Source: Enterobacterales bacterium (GTDB lineage Bacteria; Pseudomonadota; Gammaproteobacteria; Enterobacterales; Enterobacteriaceae). Taken from it: a stretch of 57,212 bases of DNA. Below, one piece after another: positions 8,291 through 16,855 of this stretch (positions are counted from its first letter, which is position 1; every line of letters begins with the position of its first letter). The stretch is from assembly GCA_015655145.1 (NCBI GenBank), contig JAATFO010000147.1:1-57212 (forward strand), read 5' to 3'. A program made the translations under genes and the position numbers. The notes under the pieces were generated by a model that ran no database searches, was not told the DNA's origin, and worked only from the letters and a program-made list of their open reading frames with translations.

Positions 8291-8636
8291 GCAGGTGACC
8301 TCTATTTTATTATCTAATAAGTGCCTCTGCGTATAAAAAAGCGAGGCTCTCATCAGGTAGCAATCTTTGTGCCATACGGCAGGCCGCTGCTGACGCGGCT
8401 CTCCCGATAAGTGCGAAAGGTTTTGCCCTGTTATGGTGCATTTACTGCCCGCCATTGTCAAAAAGGGGCAAGGCTGTTGATCAGCGCACTATTACATACT
8501 GCGTGGGTCAGGCACCTGGCGCATACTGTGCCAACAGAGTACCCGGCCTCATGATATTGATGAGGTGGGACAATATTGACGCGATGGCACGTCACATAAA
8601 CGCCTGGCGTTGCTTTTTGGGTTAAAGGGGTTATCC
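8291..8636. other. Intergenic region between the divergent LysR and DipZ genes
   Basis: A 346-bp gap with promoters for both neighbours. An in-frame extension of the LysR reading frame covers part of it but lacks conserved sequence. Beyond the DipZ ribosome site (AAAGGGG at 8624-8630) I see no recognisable element. Confidence 0.45.
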
Positions 8637-10391
8637 ATGCTGGTGCTTATTCTCGCTTATCTTGGTGGTATCCTGACTATCGCCAGCCCGTGCATATTAC
8701 CGGTATTGCCTTTTGTTTTTGCTCGTGCGGATCGTTCTTTTCTGCGTGCCGGTTTGCCGTTACTGGCTGGGATGGCGATCACCTTTACCCTGGTGGCGGC
8801 CCTCGCTGCGGTAGGGGGCGGCTGGGTGGTCTCGGCGAACCAATATGGTCGCTGGCTGGCACTGGCATTGATGGCCTTGTTTGGCATCACATTATTGTTC
8901 CCGCGACTTGCTGAACGGGTTATGCACCCGCTGGTCTCCGCGGGTAACTGGCTAAACGCCACTGTTGCCGTGGGACAGCAGCCGCAGATAGGTTCCTCAT
9001 TTTTACTCGGTATTGCGACCGGGTTATTGTGGGCGCCTTGTGCCGGGCCGATCCTCGGTTTGGTGCTGACTGGCGCAGCCTTGCAGGGGGCGAACATTGG
9101 GTCCACGCTACTGTTGCTGGCTTATGCGGCTGGTGCGGCAACGTCACTGACGCTGGCATTGCTTATCGGTGGTAAGGTGTTCCGTATCATGAAACGTTCT
9201 TTGGGGGCGGGCGAGTGGATCCGTCGAATACTGGGCGGCATGATGCTGGTGGGGGTGGTGGCGATTTCTCTGGGGCTGGATACCGGCGTACTGGCGCGGA
9301 TTTCAACTTCATCAACCGGGGGTTTTGAACAAAAGTTAGTGGATCGCTTTACTTCCTCCGGTCATCGACAACGCAACAATTCCACCGCTGCGGCAACGGC
9401 ATCGGCGGTAACGGGATCTGTTCCTCCCCTTCATGATGAAGGCGAGATGCCGTCACTGGCCGGTGCAGTCCGGTGGCTGAATTCTCCCCCACTGAACGTG
9501 GCGTCGTTGCGCGGTAAGGTGGTGCTGATTGATTTCTGGACGTATTCCTGTATCAACTGCCTGCGCGCTTTACCGTATGTCAAAGCCTGGGCCGATAAAT
9601 ATCATGATCAGGGGCTGGTGGTGATTGGCGTTCATTCCCCGGAATTTGCTTTTGAGCGCGATATCAGCAATGTGGTTAATGCGGCAAAAAAACTGGGAAT
9701 TAACTATCCGATTGCCATTGATAATGACTACCGCATCTGGCGGGCGTTTGACAACCAGTACTGGCCTGCACACTACTTTATTGATGCTAAAGGCCATCTC
9801 CGCTATGAGCATTTTGGTGAAGGTGAATATGCCCGTTCGGAACAGGTGATTCAGCAATTATTGCGCGAAGCCGGGGCGAAAAGTGTCGATAGCGCCATTA
9901 GCCAGGTTCAGGGGCAAGGTGTGGCGCAGGCTGCCAGTAATCAGGGCGCGGTTTCGCCAGAAACTTACCTCGGATATCTGCGCGCAGAAAACTTTGTGGG
10001 TAAATCCATCGCCGATGCGCCTGTTGATTATCAGCTTCCGGCCGCATTGCCAGTGAATGCCTGGGGGCTGACGGGGCGCTGGACGGTTGGACCGGAAAGC
10101 GTCACCCTGAACAACCGCAACGGACGGATTGTTTATCAGTTTCATGGGCGAGATTTGCATTTGGTTCTGGGGCCAGATCGCGCAGGCAAGGCGGTTCGCT
10201 TTATCGTATTGCTGGATGGTAAAGCACCGGGCAATATGCACGGTACTGATGTTGCCGCCGATGGATCAGGGACCGTGACCGATCAGCGCCTGTATCAGTT
10301 AATTCGTCAACCCGCTAACCGTGGTGAGCATACTTTCAGTATTGAATTTCTTGATGCGGGAGTATCGGCTTACGCCTTTACCTTTGGTTAA
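8637..10391 (+). CDS. DipZ-type fusion of CcdA/DsbD membrane domain and thioredoxin-like domain
   Basis: A 584-residue membrane protein that probably carries electrons from cytoplasmic thioredoxin to the periplasm. Residues about 1-220 are the CcdA/DsbD-like membrane domain, with conserved ASPCILPVLP near the start and APCAGPILGL in the fourth segment, giving the paired cysteines. Residues about 275-420 form an AhpC/TSA-like thioredoxin domain with active site YSCINC. A C-terminal beta-rich domain follows, as in mycobacterial DipZ. The ATG at 8637 is preferred over an upstream TTG because AAAGGGG lies just ahead. It is a single gene divergent from the LysR regulator, and the partners it reduces are unknown. 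Confidence 0.9.
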   Translation: MLVLILAYLGGILTIASPCILPVLPFVFARADRSFLRAGLPLLAGMAITFTLVAALAAVGGGWVVSANQYGRWLALALMALFGITLLFPRLAERVMHPLVSAGNWLNATVAVGQQPQIGSSFLLGIATGLLWAPCAGPILGLVLTGAALQGANIGSTLLLLAYAAGAATSLTLALLIGGKVFRIMKRSLGAGEWIRRILGGMMLVGVVAISLGLDTGVLARISTSSTGGFEQKLVDRFTSSGHRQRNNSTAAATASAVTGSVPPLHDEGEMPSLAGAVRWLNSPPLNVASLRGKVVLIDFWTYSCINCLRALPYVKAWADKYHDQGLVVIGVHSPEFAFERDISNVVNAAKKLGINYPIAIDNDYRIWRAFDNQYWPAHYFIDAKGHLRYEHFGEGEYARSEQVIQQLLREAGAKSVDSAISQVQGQGVAQAASNQGAVSPETYLGYLRAENFVGKSIADAPVDYQLPAALPVNAWGLTGRWTVGPESVTLNNRNGRIVYQFHGRDLHLVLGPDRAGKAVRFIVLLDGKAPGNMHGTDVAADGSGTVTDQRLYQLIRQPANRGEHTFSIEFLDAGVSAYAFTFG

Positions 10392-10475
10392 AATAACCCT
10401 TGCGCCTGATGGCAAACTGTAGAAAAACGGTTGTCGTCAGGCAGTTCTACCGCTTTGCGCCGCAGGCAAGGGGAT

Positions 10476-10712
10476 TTAAACGATTTCACACTCCCGTGTA
10501 TTACGGCGTATTTTCATTGTGCCTTTTGTCACCCGCTGGGCTTTCGCCGGGTCGCCAGCCACGAATTCGAAGCTGGGGGAGTAGTAAAAGGGCAGCCAAC
10601 CACCGTAACTTCCTTCCCACTCCCAGCGTACCGGGCAAGGCCAAAGGATACCTTCATCTAAAATATAATAAACCCATCGGCCATTCGGACGACGGTTTTT
10701 TTGTGTTTTCAT
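10476..10712 (-). CDS. Small hypothetical protein, 78 residues
   Basis: A reading frame of 78 residues from the ATG at 10712 (an in-frame extension to 10781 is less likely). The protein is rich in aromatics (several Trp and Tyr, with WEWEGSYGGWLPFYYSP in the middle) and basic residues, with no signal peptide or membrane helix. I recognise no family. The composition is unlike a random shadow frame and no other gene overlaps it, but the ribosome site is weak, so its status is uncertain. Confidence 0.5.
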   Translation of the reverse strand: MKTQKNRRPNGRWVYYILDEGILWPCPVRWEWEGSYGGWLPFYYSPSFEFVAGDPAKAQRVTKGTMKIRRNTRECEIV

Positions 10713-10794
10713 GGGATTCACAACAACAAGTAATAATGTAAAATCAGTATATATTTTGACCTGTCTGCGATCAAAAATCAACCCCGTCTATGTA

Positions 10795-10965
10795 TTAACG
10801 ATGTACCTCACCGCAAATGAGTACGACATCTGGCCGACGCAGGTGAATACGATCAGCCATTTTTTCGCATTCTCCCCGGGTAGGATAGATCCGTTCAGAC
10901 ACCGGTAATGCATCACATGCATCATGGCCGCACGCGCTCACTAAAAGAACAAAACCAATCAACAT
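10795..10965 (-). CDS. Small exported four-cysteine protein, 56 residues
   Basis: A short gene with an excellent ribosome site (AAAGGAG, seven bases before the ATG at 10965). The protein opens with a hydrophobic stretch MLIGFVLLVSAC, which reads as a short lipoprotein-type or transmembrane signal (VSAC lipobox-like), and has four cysteines at about residues 12, 17, 33 and 51. The mature part, PTRGECEKMADRIHLRRPD onward, is small and polar. It could be a lipid-anchored or disulfide-bonded periplasmic protein. The n-region lacks the usual lysine or arginine, so export is likely but not certain. No family recognised. Confidence 0.65.
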   Translation of the reverse strand: MLIGFVLLVSACGHDACDALPVSERIYPTRGECEKMADRIHLRRPDVVLICGEVHR

Positions 10966-11240
10966 AATTAACTCCTTTCATCACAGTCTCTGTATAACGG
11001 ACGTTTGTGCTTTCCTTTCTTTTATTCAGTGTAGTCAACCGGGGCGGGAATAAGTGATCTCCGCACGCTACTTCTGGTTGCTGGTGCGTCGGCGGTTGCT
11101 ATTCACCCCGTGGCGCTGATGCGTTAAGCGCCGCGGAATGTGTTCGCTTGCCGACTTCCTGTAAGGTGGATAGCAGAGGATTACGCTTGATGAAAAGACC
11201 TCAGACAATGTTGATACTCTCATTATCCGGGCGCTTTGTA

Positions 11241-11477
11241 TCAGGTTTTTTCCTTCTCGATGGTGATTTCCGGCTGGCATTTTTCTTGTGATTTGACCAG
11301 TCGATATTCGGCTTTCCCTTGATGAACATAAATACAGGCGCGTCCCTGGTCACCACCGTCTTGCTCTTGAGAAAGCGGAAGGGTGACGGTTTCTGCCTGG
11401 CAATGCCATGCCGATAACAGCGATGCCGTTGCCAGCAAAAAAACGGCAATACCTCTGATGTCCTGGTGGCATTTCAT
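11241..11477 (-). CDS. Small predicted periplasmic protein, 78 residues
   Basis: A 78-residue protein with an N-terminal signal peptide (hydrophobic GIAVFLLATASLLSA, likely cut after CQA at about residue 28), giving a mature protein of about 50 residues with two cysteines (GRACIY and EKCQP) that could form a disulfide. AAAAAGGAC ahead of the ATG is a good ribosome site. The C-terminus is charged (EITIEKEKT). No family is recognised. It follows two other small genes on the same strand, but gaps of 270 bp or more suggest separate transcription. Confidence 0.65.
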   Translation of the reverse strand: MKCHQDIRGIAVFLLATASLLSAWHCQAETVTLPLSQEQDGGDQGRACIYVHQGKAEYRLVKSQEKCQPEITIEKEKT

Positions 11478-11792
11478 TTTTATGTCCTTTTTACCGTACA
11501 GGTGACTGATTCACTTCGCGATGTATGGGGCATTAACTTATTGTTGGCTCTGAGAAAATTCAAAAAATGACAGATTATTCTGAATTTCTGACAGCAGTAT
11601 AATCAGAGTTTACAGTAAATGCTCAGTGATTATCTAGCAGTGCTTATCGATGGATGATGTGATCCGGGCCATAAAATGTAGTATTTGATGCGGTCTTTCG
11701 ATCCAGATGGCGTTAGAGCATCAGCCGTCAGCCAGTAAAGCATTTCGGTTGCATGCTGCAATAAGAAAAAAACTGGCGTGATTAGCGCGATT
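11478..11792. other. 315-bp gap, no gene seen
   Basis: AT-rich DNA upstream of the small periplasmic protein gene. An imperfect inverted repeat (AGAAAATTCA / TGAATTTCT) lies at about 11550-11588. No RNA gene or coding sequence is recognised. Confidence 0.4.
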
Positions 11793-12449
11793 TCAGACTC
11801 GCCAGACATAATACAGTGCGGGCAACAGCGCGATCAGATTGTTGATCATATGGAGAAAAATGGGCAATGCCAGGCTGTTTGAACGCAGTCGGGCATAACA
11901 AAGCAAGAGTGAAAAGAGTGTCAGAATAACAAAGGTTTGCCAGTGCAGGTACTGCGTATGCATAGCGGAAAACAGCAGTGAGGTGAGTAACATGCAGGCA
12001 AAACGGCGTTGCGGTACCCACAGTAGAAAACCTTGCAACAGGAAACCACGAAACAGAATTTCTTCAAATACCGGCGCCAGAATTGTTGCCGAGAAGAGCA
12101 ATATTAGCACGCTATAGCGTGTGGATTGTGCCTGATTTTCCAGCCATTGCTCCGGCTGCATAAACTTGCTTTGCACCACCATCATCAGCAATAACAGGCC
12201 GATAAACACCAGGGTGGGCTTCAGACGCAGCCGCCCGGTCGGAATATCATTGTATCGTGTACGGTAAAAACGATAGATCGGATAAAGGACAGCAAATTCA
12301 AACAGACACAATACCGGGACCAGCAAGCCGTTTACCCGCAGGGCGGTCACGTCAGGAAGTCGGGTGATCAATAGAGTGATAAGATAGTAAATAGCGAAAC
12401 TACTGAGATAAAACAGTGACTGGGTGATTTTGCCGGGGGCTGGGCGCAT
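11793..12449 (-). CDS. CPBP family intramembrane metalloprotease
   Basis: A multi-helix membrane protein of the CPBP (CAAX protease and bacteriocin-processing) family, 218 residues from the ATG at 12449. The catalytic motifs are present in order: EEILFR (EExxxR), then FSAMH, then HMINN near the C-terminus. Bacterial members are linked to peptide processing or bacteriocin self-immunity, mostly without known substrates. The start is unsure: a TTG at 12491 is also in frame, and the frame stays open further upstream to a TGA at 12603, beyond which a good ATG lies in the same frame (see the 22-residue ORF). The N-terminus may therefore have been truncated by a nonsense mutation. Confidence 0.8.
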   Translation of the reverse strand: MRPAPGKITQSLFYLSSFAIYYLITLLITRLPDVTALRVNGLLVPVLCLFEFAVLYPIYRFYRTRYNDIPTGRLRLKPTLVFIGLLLLMMVVQSKFMQPEQWLENQAQSTRYSVLILLFSATILAPVFEEILFRGFLLQGFLLWVPQRRFACMLLTSLLFSAMHTQYLHWQTFVILTLFSLLLCYARLRSNSLALPIFLHMINNLIALLPALYYVWRV

Positions 12450-12602
12450 ATCAGCGGCTCTGCGGGAAGAAACAGTACGAAATAGTAGCAACCGTGTAGC
12501 AGACTGTCGAGCGACAAGCGCGGCGGCGCAGACGATAAAATCAGGCAGATAGCCTGTGTGTATGCCTTGTTGAAGCGCGCATCGCCAGTACTGTGCCAGT
12601 GT

Positions 12603-12671
12603 TCAGCGTAGTCTGATAGCAACACCGGTTATCAGTATTGCGAAGCCAATAAAGATAATAAACTCCATCAT
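12603..12671 (-). CDS. 22-residue hydrophobic ORF upstream of and in frame with the CPBP gene
   Basis: Two tandem ATG codons preceded by TAGGG start a 22-residue frame (MMEFIIFIGFAILITGVAIR, then LR and TGA) that would make one membrane helix with a basic C-terminal end. After the TGA the same frame stays open into the CPBP protease gene. Two readings are possible: an independent small membrane protein, or the original N-terminal helix of the protease cut off by a nonsense mutation. Confidence 0.4.
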   Translation of the reverse strand: MMEFIIFIGFAILITGVAIRLR

Positions 12672-12895
12672 GATACCCTACGGTTAATCCTGGAAAAGGA
12701 TAGTCGCTAACAAAGGATTATTTGCGCTATTCGTGCCGCCTTCAGAGTATGCAGAGACGGGCGTTTTGCGCTGAAAACGGCCCTGGTTTTCCTGTCTATC
12801 GCATTATGTTTGCGGTAATGAAATACCTGTGCCACTCAAGCCGTCGTTCTGGTGGTTAGCAGGTAAAATCAACCCCCGGCATTTTCTCTGAATGG

Positions 12896-13455
12896 ATGAC
12901 AGGCATGATGAGTCTGGCCAGTGATGAGGTGCAGGTTACGCCTGCCAGCAATGGATTTATTAACTCGCTGGCGGCGCTCGATTTCAGTTTCGCGGTTACC
13001 GCCGAAGTACAGGCGTAATTTGGCCGCCCGGTAGCGGAGAGTTTACATGTGGTAATGCCGTATCAAAAAAATCATTTTAATAAACCACAGCAATGTTATG
13101 TCTATTTAGACAGCATTGATAGCAGTTGTTTGCCACCCGGCAGAGAGAACAACCGGCAGGTTATCTGGCGGTCAGCCGACACTGGAATGGACTGGCGCTG
13201 GTCGAGGATATTGCGGTTGAACGCTCTCTGCGCCGTTGCGGCTGCGGAAAGGCATTGATGGTCGCAGCGATCCGCTGGGCACGTGAGCGAACGCTTTCCG
13301 GCCTGATGCTGGAAACACAGTCAAATAATGTGGCGGCTTGTTTGTTCTATGCAAAACTGGGTTTTGAACTCGGGGGTATCGATCACCCACGGTATCGTGC
13401 ACTGAACGCACAGCGCCATGAGTCGGCATTATTTTGGTACCTGAGGTTACGCTGA
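12896..13455 (+). pseudogene. Broken GNAT acetyltransferase (streptothricin acetyltransferase-like)
   Basis: Two frames together give a complete GNAT enzyme resembling streptothricin N-acetyltransferases. The N-terminal part runs in one frame from about 12896, has an in-frame TAA at 13016, and continues to a stretch like MPYQKNHFNKPQQCYVYLD. The C-terminal part is in another frame from about 13126, with the acetyl-CoA region LVEDIAVERSLRRCGCGKAL and the strongly conserved LMLETQSNNVAACLFYAKLG. At least one nonsense codon and one frameshift (about 13120-13150) separate them, so the full enzyme cannot be made. The family acetylates amines or antibiotics. Confidence 0.85.
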
Positions 13456-13508
13456 AAGTGAGCGCGGGAGCCACCGGTTTGCTCATCGACTTTTTTCCTC
13501 CGAATTAA

Positions 13509-13936
13509 GCGGTGTTTGTTACTGCTATCGAGCCCGTCAGGCTTGTGGCTGTCAGTGCGGCTGAACATCCACTGGCGAAAAAACAGAGGGCTTGCATTCC
13601 GACGATGTCCGGGGCTATACACAGATTGTTTTAAATGACGGTGACCGGGATCTTGAGGATCGGGGACAACGCAGTATCGCGTCACTTGATGTTTGGCGGG
13701 TGACGGATCTTGATGCAAAACGGCGTCTCCTTCTGGCGGCATTAGGGTGGGGACGTTTGCCATGGCATATTGCCGCAGCCGATGTAGCAAATGGCGCGCT
13801 CCCATTGCTCAACCCGGTTGAGTGGGGTATCTACGCCGGGCTGCCTGAATTACCCGTATCCATCGTGCGTCGTAAAGATCGCATTCCCGGGCTTGCGACG
13901 CAGGCATTGTTGGTGGAATTAGGCGCGCGCGGCTGA
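13509..13936 (+). pseudogene. Remnant of a LysR family regulator (C-terminal domain only)
   Basis: The effector-binding domain of a LysR-type regulator survives in two frames. The first, at about 13509-13595, contains EPVRLVAVSAAEHPLA; the second, at about 13592-13936, carries the typical end section DVWRVTDLDAKRRLLLAALG and ends in LLVELGARG. The DNA-binding domain is missing and the two parts are joined by a frameshift, so it is not functional. It lies directly downstream of the broken acetyltransferase, marking a decaying stretch. Confidence 0.8.
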
Positions 13937-14200
13937 AGTGAGGTATTGAGAATGACATATTCCTGTCGCAACGGCTTGCTGCGATAAATAATACTTGCAC
14001 GCCAGGTATTTATATGAGTAAATGCGTCATCGGTTTGTAAAGCAGAGCCGATTATGCGAGCAGTTTTAGTAAAGCAGTCTCCAGTTCAAGCGCTATCTCA
14101 GATATCTCTTCTTCGTGACTCCTTTTTGAGTGCCTCATAACTTCTGTAAACAAACCCTTTTCTGCCCTGAGTGGCTTGCAATTGAATGAAGGATAGACAA

Positions 14201-14413
14201 ATGTCTAACAAAATGACTGGTTTAGTAAAATGGTTTAACGCTGAGAAAGGTTTCGGTTTCATTTCTCCGGCCGACGGCAGCAAAGATGTGTTTGTACACT
14301 TCTCTGCCATTCAAAACGAAGGTTTTAAGTCGTTAGAAGAAGGCCAGAATGTTGAGTTTACCATTGAAAATGGTCAGAAAGGCCCGGCTGCTGCAAACGT
14401 TGTCGTTCGCTAA
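14201..14413 (+). CDS. cspA: CspA family cold-shock / RNA chaperone protein
   Basis: A 70-residue single cold-shock domain that binds single-stranded RNA and DNA. RNP1 (KGFGFISP) and RNP2 ([10 protein letters not shown]) are intact. Length and start match CspA-type proteins (70 residues, [17 protein letters not shown]). The ATG at 14201 has AAGGA ahead of it, which rules out the in-frame ATG at 14186. A strong terminator follows. The family has several paralogues per genome, so the letter is by closest resemblance. The AT-rich leader could be a long cold-shock-type untranslated region, although I see no clear cold box. Confidence 0.9.
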   Translation: MSNKMTGLVKWFNAEKGFGFISPADGSKDVFVHFSAIQNEGFKSLEEGQNVEFTIENGQKGPAAANVVVR

Positions 14414-14463
14414 GCCTGCTTTGGCCAGTTAACTGCGTAATCATACGGAGTTAAAAGCCAGTA

Positions 14464-14490
14464 AAAAACCCGCCTTAATGGCGGGTTTTT
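14464..14490 (+). terminator. Rho-independent terminator of the csp gene
   Basis: A perfect 11-bp stem (AAAAACCCGCC / GGCGGGTTTTT) with loop TTAAT. The run of T at the end makes it a strong intrinsic terminator, 50 bases past the stop codon. Confidence 0.95.
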
Positions 14491-14767
14491 GCGTTTTATC
14501 CCCGCAGCACGAATGTGCTGTACTGCCAGCACAAGAATAAAATCACCCGTCATTGTGCGGGAACACGATGGACGTTTTTTTGCCTTATGTCGGATGACTT
14601 TTTTCACTGTCATTCTATGATGTTGCGCATTTTTCTTGTGACTGAAAAGATCTCCGTAGTTAAATAGTCTGAAACGCCAGACGTGCCAATATTTGCTACA
14701 TACCCTTTACGGCCTGTTGTTAGACTGTCGTGCTGCGGGAATCATTCGAGGCGTTGTGCGTAATATC
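14491..14767. other. Gap upstream of the efflux gene
   Basis: No gene is seen between the csp terminator and the MFS gene. A 7-bp inverted repeat (TGTGCTG / CAGCACA) sits near 14515-14534. The remainder is presumably the promoter region of the efflux gene. Confidence 0.4.
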
Positions 14768-15973
14768 ATGGAATCCTGGAAGATTAATCTTATTTCCATC
14801 TGGTTCGGTTGCTTTTTCACCGGCATGGCGATCAGCCAAATCTTGCCTTTTCTCCCGCTCTATATCGAACAGCTCGGTGTTACAACGCATAGCGCGCTGA
14901 CGCTTTGGTCTGGTCTCACGTTCAGTGTCACCTTTATGGTTTCAGCGGTGGTTTCTCCTGTTTGGGGAAGTCTGGCTGATCGTAAAGGTCGCAAGTTAAT
15001 GTTATTGCGGGCTTCCTTCGGTATGGGGGCTGTGATTTTGCTACAGGCCTTTGTGACGAGTGTTTGGCAGCTTTTTTTATTACGTGCATTGATGGGGTTA
15101 ACCTCTGGTTATATTCCTAACGCGATGGCGCTGGTTGCCGCGCAAGTCCCACGTGAGCGTAGTGGCTGGGCGTTGAGTATCGTCGCCACCGCACAAATAT
15201 CGGGGGTGATTGCCGGTCCGATGTTGGGAGGCGTACTGGCCGATTGGGTGGGACTGCGAGCCGTTTTCCTGGTGACTTCCGCGCTGTTGTTGGTCAGTTT
15301 TCTCGTCACATTATTCCTGATCAAAGATACCGGTAATAAACGGGTGAAGAAATGTGACGAATTAAGTGGAAAAGCGGTGTTTAAATCACTGAGTAATCCT
15401 GCTCTTGTGGTGAGTTTATTTTTTACCACTCTGGTGATTCAACTGTGTAATGGCTCTGTCGGTCCAATCCTGACGTTGTTTGTCCGCCAGTTGGATCCCG
15501 GTGTGCATAACCTGGCGTTTATCAGCGGATTTATTGCTGCGGTTCCCGGTATTTCAGCATTGTTTTCTGCCCCGCGACTCGGTAAGTTGGGCGACCGCAT
15601 CGGTGCGGAACGTATTCTATTGGCAACCTTGTTTACCTCAGTGGTGCTCTTTCTGGCGATGTATTTCGTGACCAGTGCGATGCAACTCGGTGTTCTGCGT
15701 TTTTTGCTGGGTTTTGCCGATGGCGCAATGCTGCCTGCAGTACAAACCTTGCTGCTTCGCTACTCCAGCGATCAGGTAACTGGTCGAATTTTTGGCTATA
15801 ATCAATCCTTTATGTATCTCGGTAATGTCGCGGGTCCACTTATGGGGGGCGGGATTTCTGCCATTATGGGGTTTCGTTGGGTATTTGTTGGTACGGCGAT
15901 TGTGGTGTTAGTTAATACGTTACAACTCATGCGTTTTTATCGTAAAGGTAAAACATCGCACCGGGTGGCATAA
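14768..15973 (+). CDS. mdtG: MdtG-like multidrug efflux transporter (MFS)
   Basis: A 401-residue 12-helix drug:proton antiporter of the major facilitator superfamily. It follows Escherichia MdtG closely through the first half (PFLPLYIEQLGVTTHSAL, then LADRKGRKLMLLRASFGMG, the MFS loop 2-3 motif). MdtG confers fosfomycin and deoxycholate tolerance when overexpressed. The ATG at 14768 gives the usual N-terminus; the ribosome site is weak (GAGGC, 17 bases ahead), so a start slightly upstream cannot be excluded. It is a lone gene. The symbol is by similarity, and orthology to mdtG is not proven because the locus differs. Confidence 0.82.
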   Translation: MESWKINLISIWFGCFFTGMAISQILPFLPLYIEQLGVTTHSALTLWSGLTFSVTFMVSAVVSPVWGSLADRKGRKLMLLRASFGMGAVILLQAFVTSVWQLFLLRALMGLTSGYIPNAMALVAAQVPRERSGWALSIVATAQISGVIAGPMLGGVLADWVGLRAVFLVTSALLLVSFLVTLFLIKDTGNKRVKKCDELSGKAVFKSLSNPALVVSLFFTTLVIQLCNGSVGPILTLFVRQLDPGVHNLAFISGFIAAVPGISALFSAPRLGKLGDRIGAERILLATLFTSVVLFLAMYFVTSAMQLGVLRFLLGFADGAMLPAVQTLLLRYSSDQVTGRIFGYNQSFMYLGNVAGPLMGGGISAIMGFRWVFVGTAIVVLVNTLQLMRFYRKGKTSHRVA

Positions 15974-16259
15974 GGTTGTGACCCCGTCTGATTATCTGCC
16001 TGGTGACGATAAGCTCTGTGTTTGCGGGTGAACAGCGTCACCAGGTGTGTGCTCTGTAACCGATGTGGCGAGCCGCGTTTCATGCCCCCCTGATGCCGAC
16101 ACGCATCAGCCTGTGCGGTATCGTGCATGGTTTTTGCCAGTAAATCGTTAAAAGTAGTTACCTGGTATGAACAGGTGAGGTTAGCAGAATATTCTGTATT
16201 GTCGTGTAATCCGCCAGCGCATACACTCGGCATGAAATCGTCATAATGAGGTTCGGTTT

Positions 16260-16412
16260 ATGCGTCGTATTATTAAAGTTATTACGGTAATTGCTCTGAT
16301 TAACATGTTGAGCGGTTGTTTGTTCCCGCCACCAGGTGGCGGCGGCGGTTGGGGTGGACATGGCGGTGGCGGTGGCGGTGGCGGTGGCCAACATGGGGGC
16401 GGGCCGCGTTAA
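16260..16412 (+). CDS. Small glycine-rich lipoprotein, 50 residues
   Basis: A short gene with GAGG eight bases before the ATG. The protein opens MRRIIKVITVIALINMLSGC, a typical lipoprotein signal (two arginines, hydrophobic core, lipobox LSGC, acylated Cys at residue 20). The mature part is only about 30 residues: LFPPPGG followed by a glycine tract broken by Trp, His and Gln. No charge other than the final Arg. It should be anchored to a membrane face in the envelope. Its role is unknown; the low-complexity tail suggests a flexible linker or surface patch. Confidence 0.75.
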   Translation: MRRIIKVITVIALINMLSGCLFPPPGGGGGWGGHGGGGGGGGGQHGGGPR

Positions 16413-16513
16413 CGCGTTGACCAGGGGCAAGGGAGATGCCCCTGGATGTATATCCGGCGTCTTCTGGATGCAAGGGGTTGTCTGCATCTTCGACATTACC
16501 TGGGCATATACGT

Positions 16514-16660
16514 AGAGCCTATCCCATCAGGCAAATTTTACTTGCCACTTTGGCCCTGGGCAGTGCGCGAAATCCTCACGTACTACATGTACGCTCCGGT
16601 CTCTCTGCGCTGTCCGTATCCAAATTGACTGCGACAATAAGACCTACTGGGCCAGGCTCT
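16514..16660 (+). repeat. 147-bp palindrome-ended dispersed repeat, copy 1
   Basis: This copy is matched base for base in length by an inverted copy at 40884-41030, with about 17 differences in 147 by my hand alignment. The ends form an imperfect inverted repeat (AGAGCCTATCCCATCAGG against CCTACTGGGCCAGGCTCT), so the whole element could fold into a long hairpin or be a non-autonomous MITE-like element. It lies between the glycine-rich lipoprotein and iraP. Short frames inside it are not credible genes. Confidence 0.85.
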
Positions 16661-16855
16661 TATTGTTTCCTTCATTATTACTACCTCTTCACCTGACTTA
16701 CCGATGAATTAACGCGAATTTGCGGTGTTCTGCAATGCGAAATCTATGGAGATATATTACAGCTTTTGCATCGCTGAAGAATGGCGTAATGAAAAACGCT
16801 ACTCTTTTAATTTTTTCAGTGTTAACGTCAAACTTTATCTCTTTGAGATGTTCGC
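16661..16855. other. iraP upstream region
   Basis: Together with the repeat and the short spacer 16413-16513, this fills the 443-bp space before iraP. It is AT-rich and must carry the iraP promoter. No certain operator is recognised. Confidence 0.4.

Noticed and set aside
12603..12605. TGA as a selenocysteine codon in the CPBP gene
   Set aside because: CPBP proteases have no known selenocysteine and I see no bacterial SECIS hairpin directly after the TGA.
16446..16696. Short frames of 60 and 86 residues inside the 147-bp repeat
   Set aside because: They arise from the repeat sequence itself, and similar frames appear in the inverted copy; no ribosome site or family pattern.
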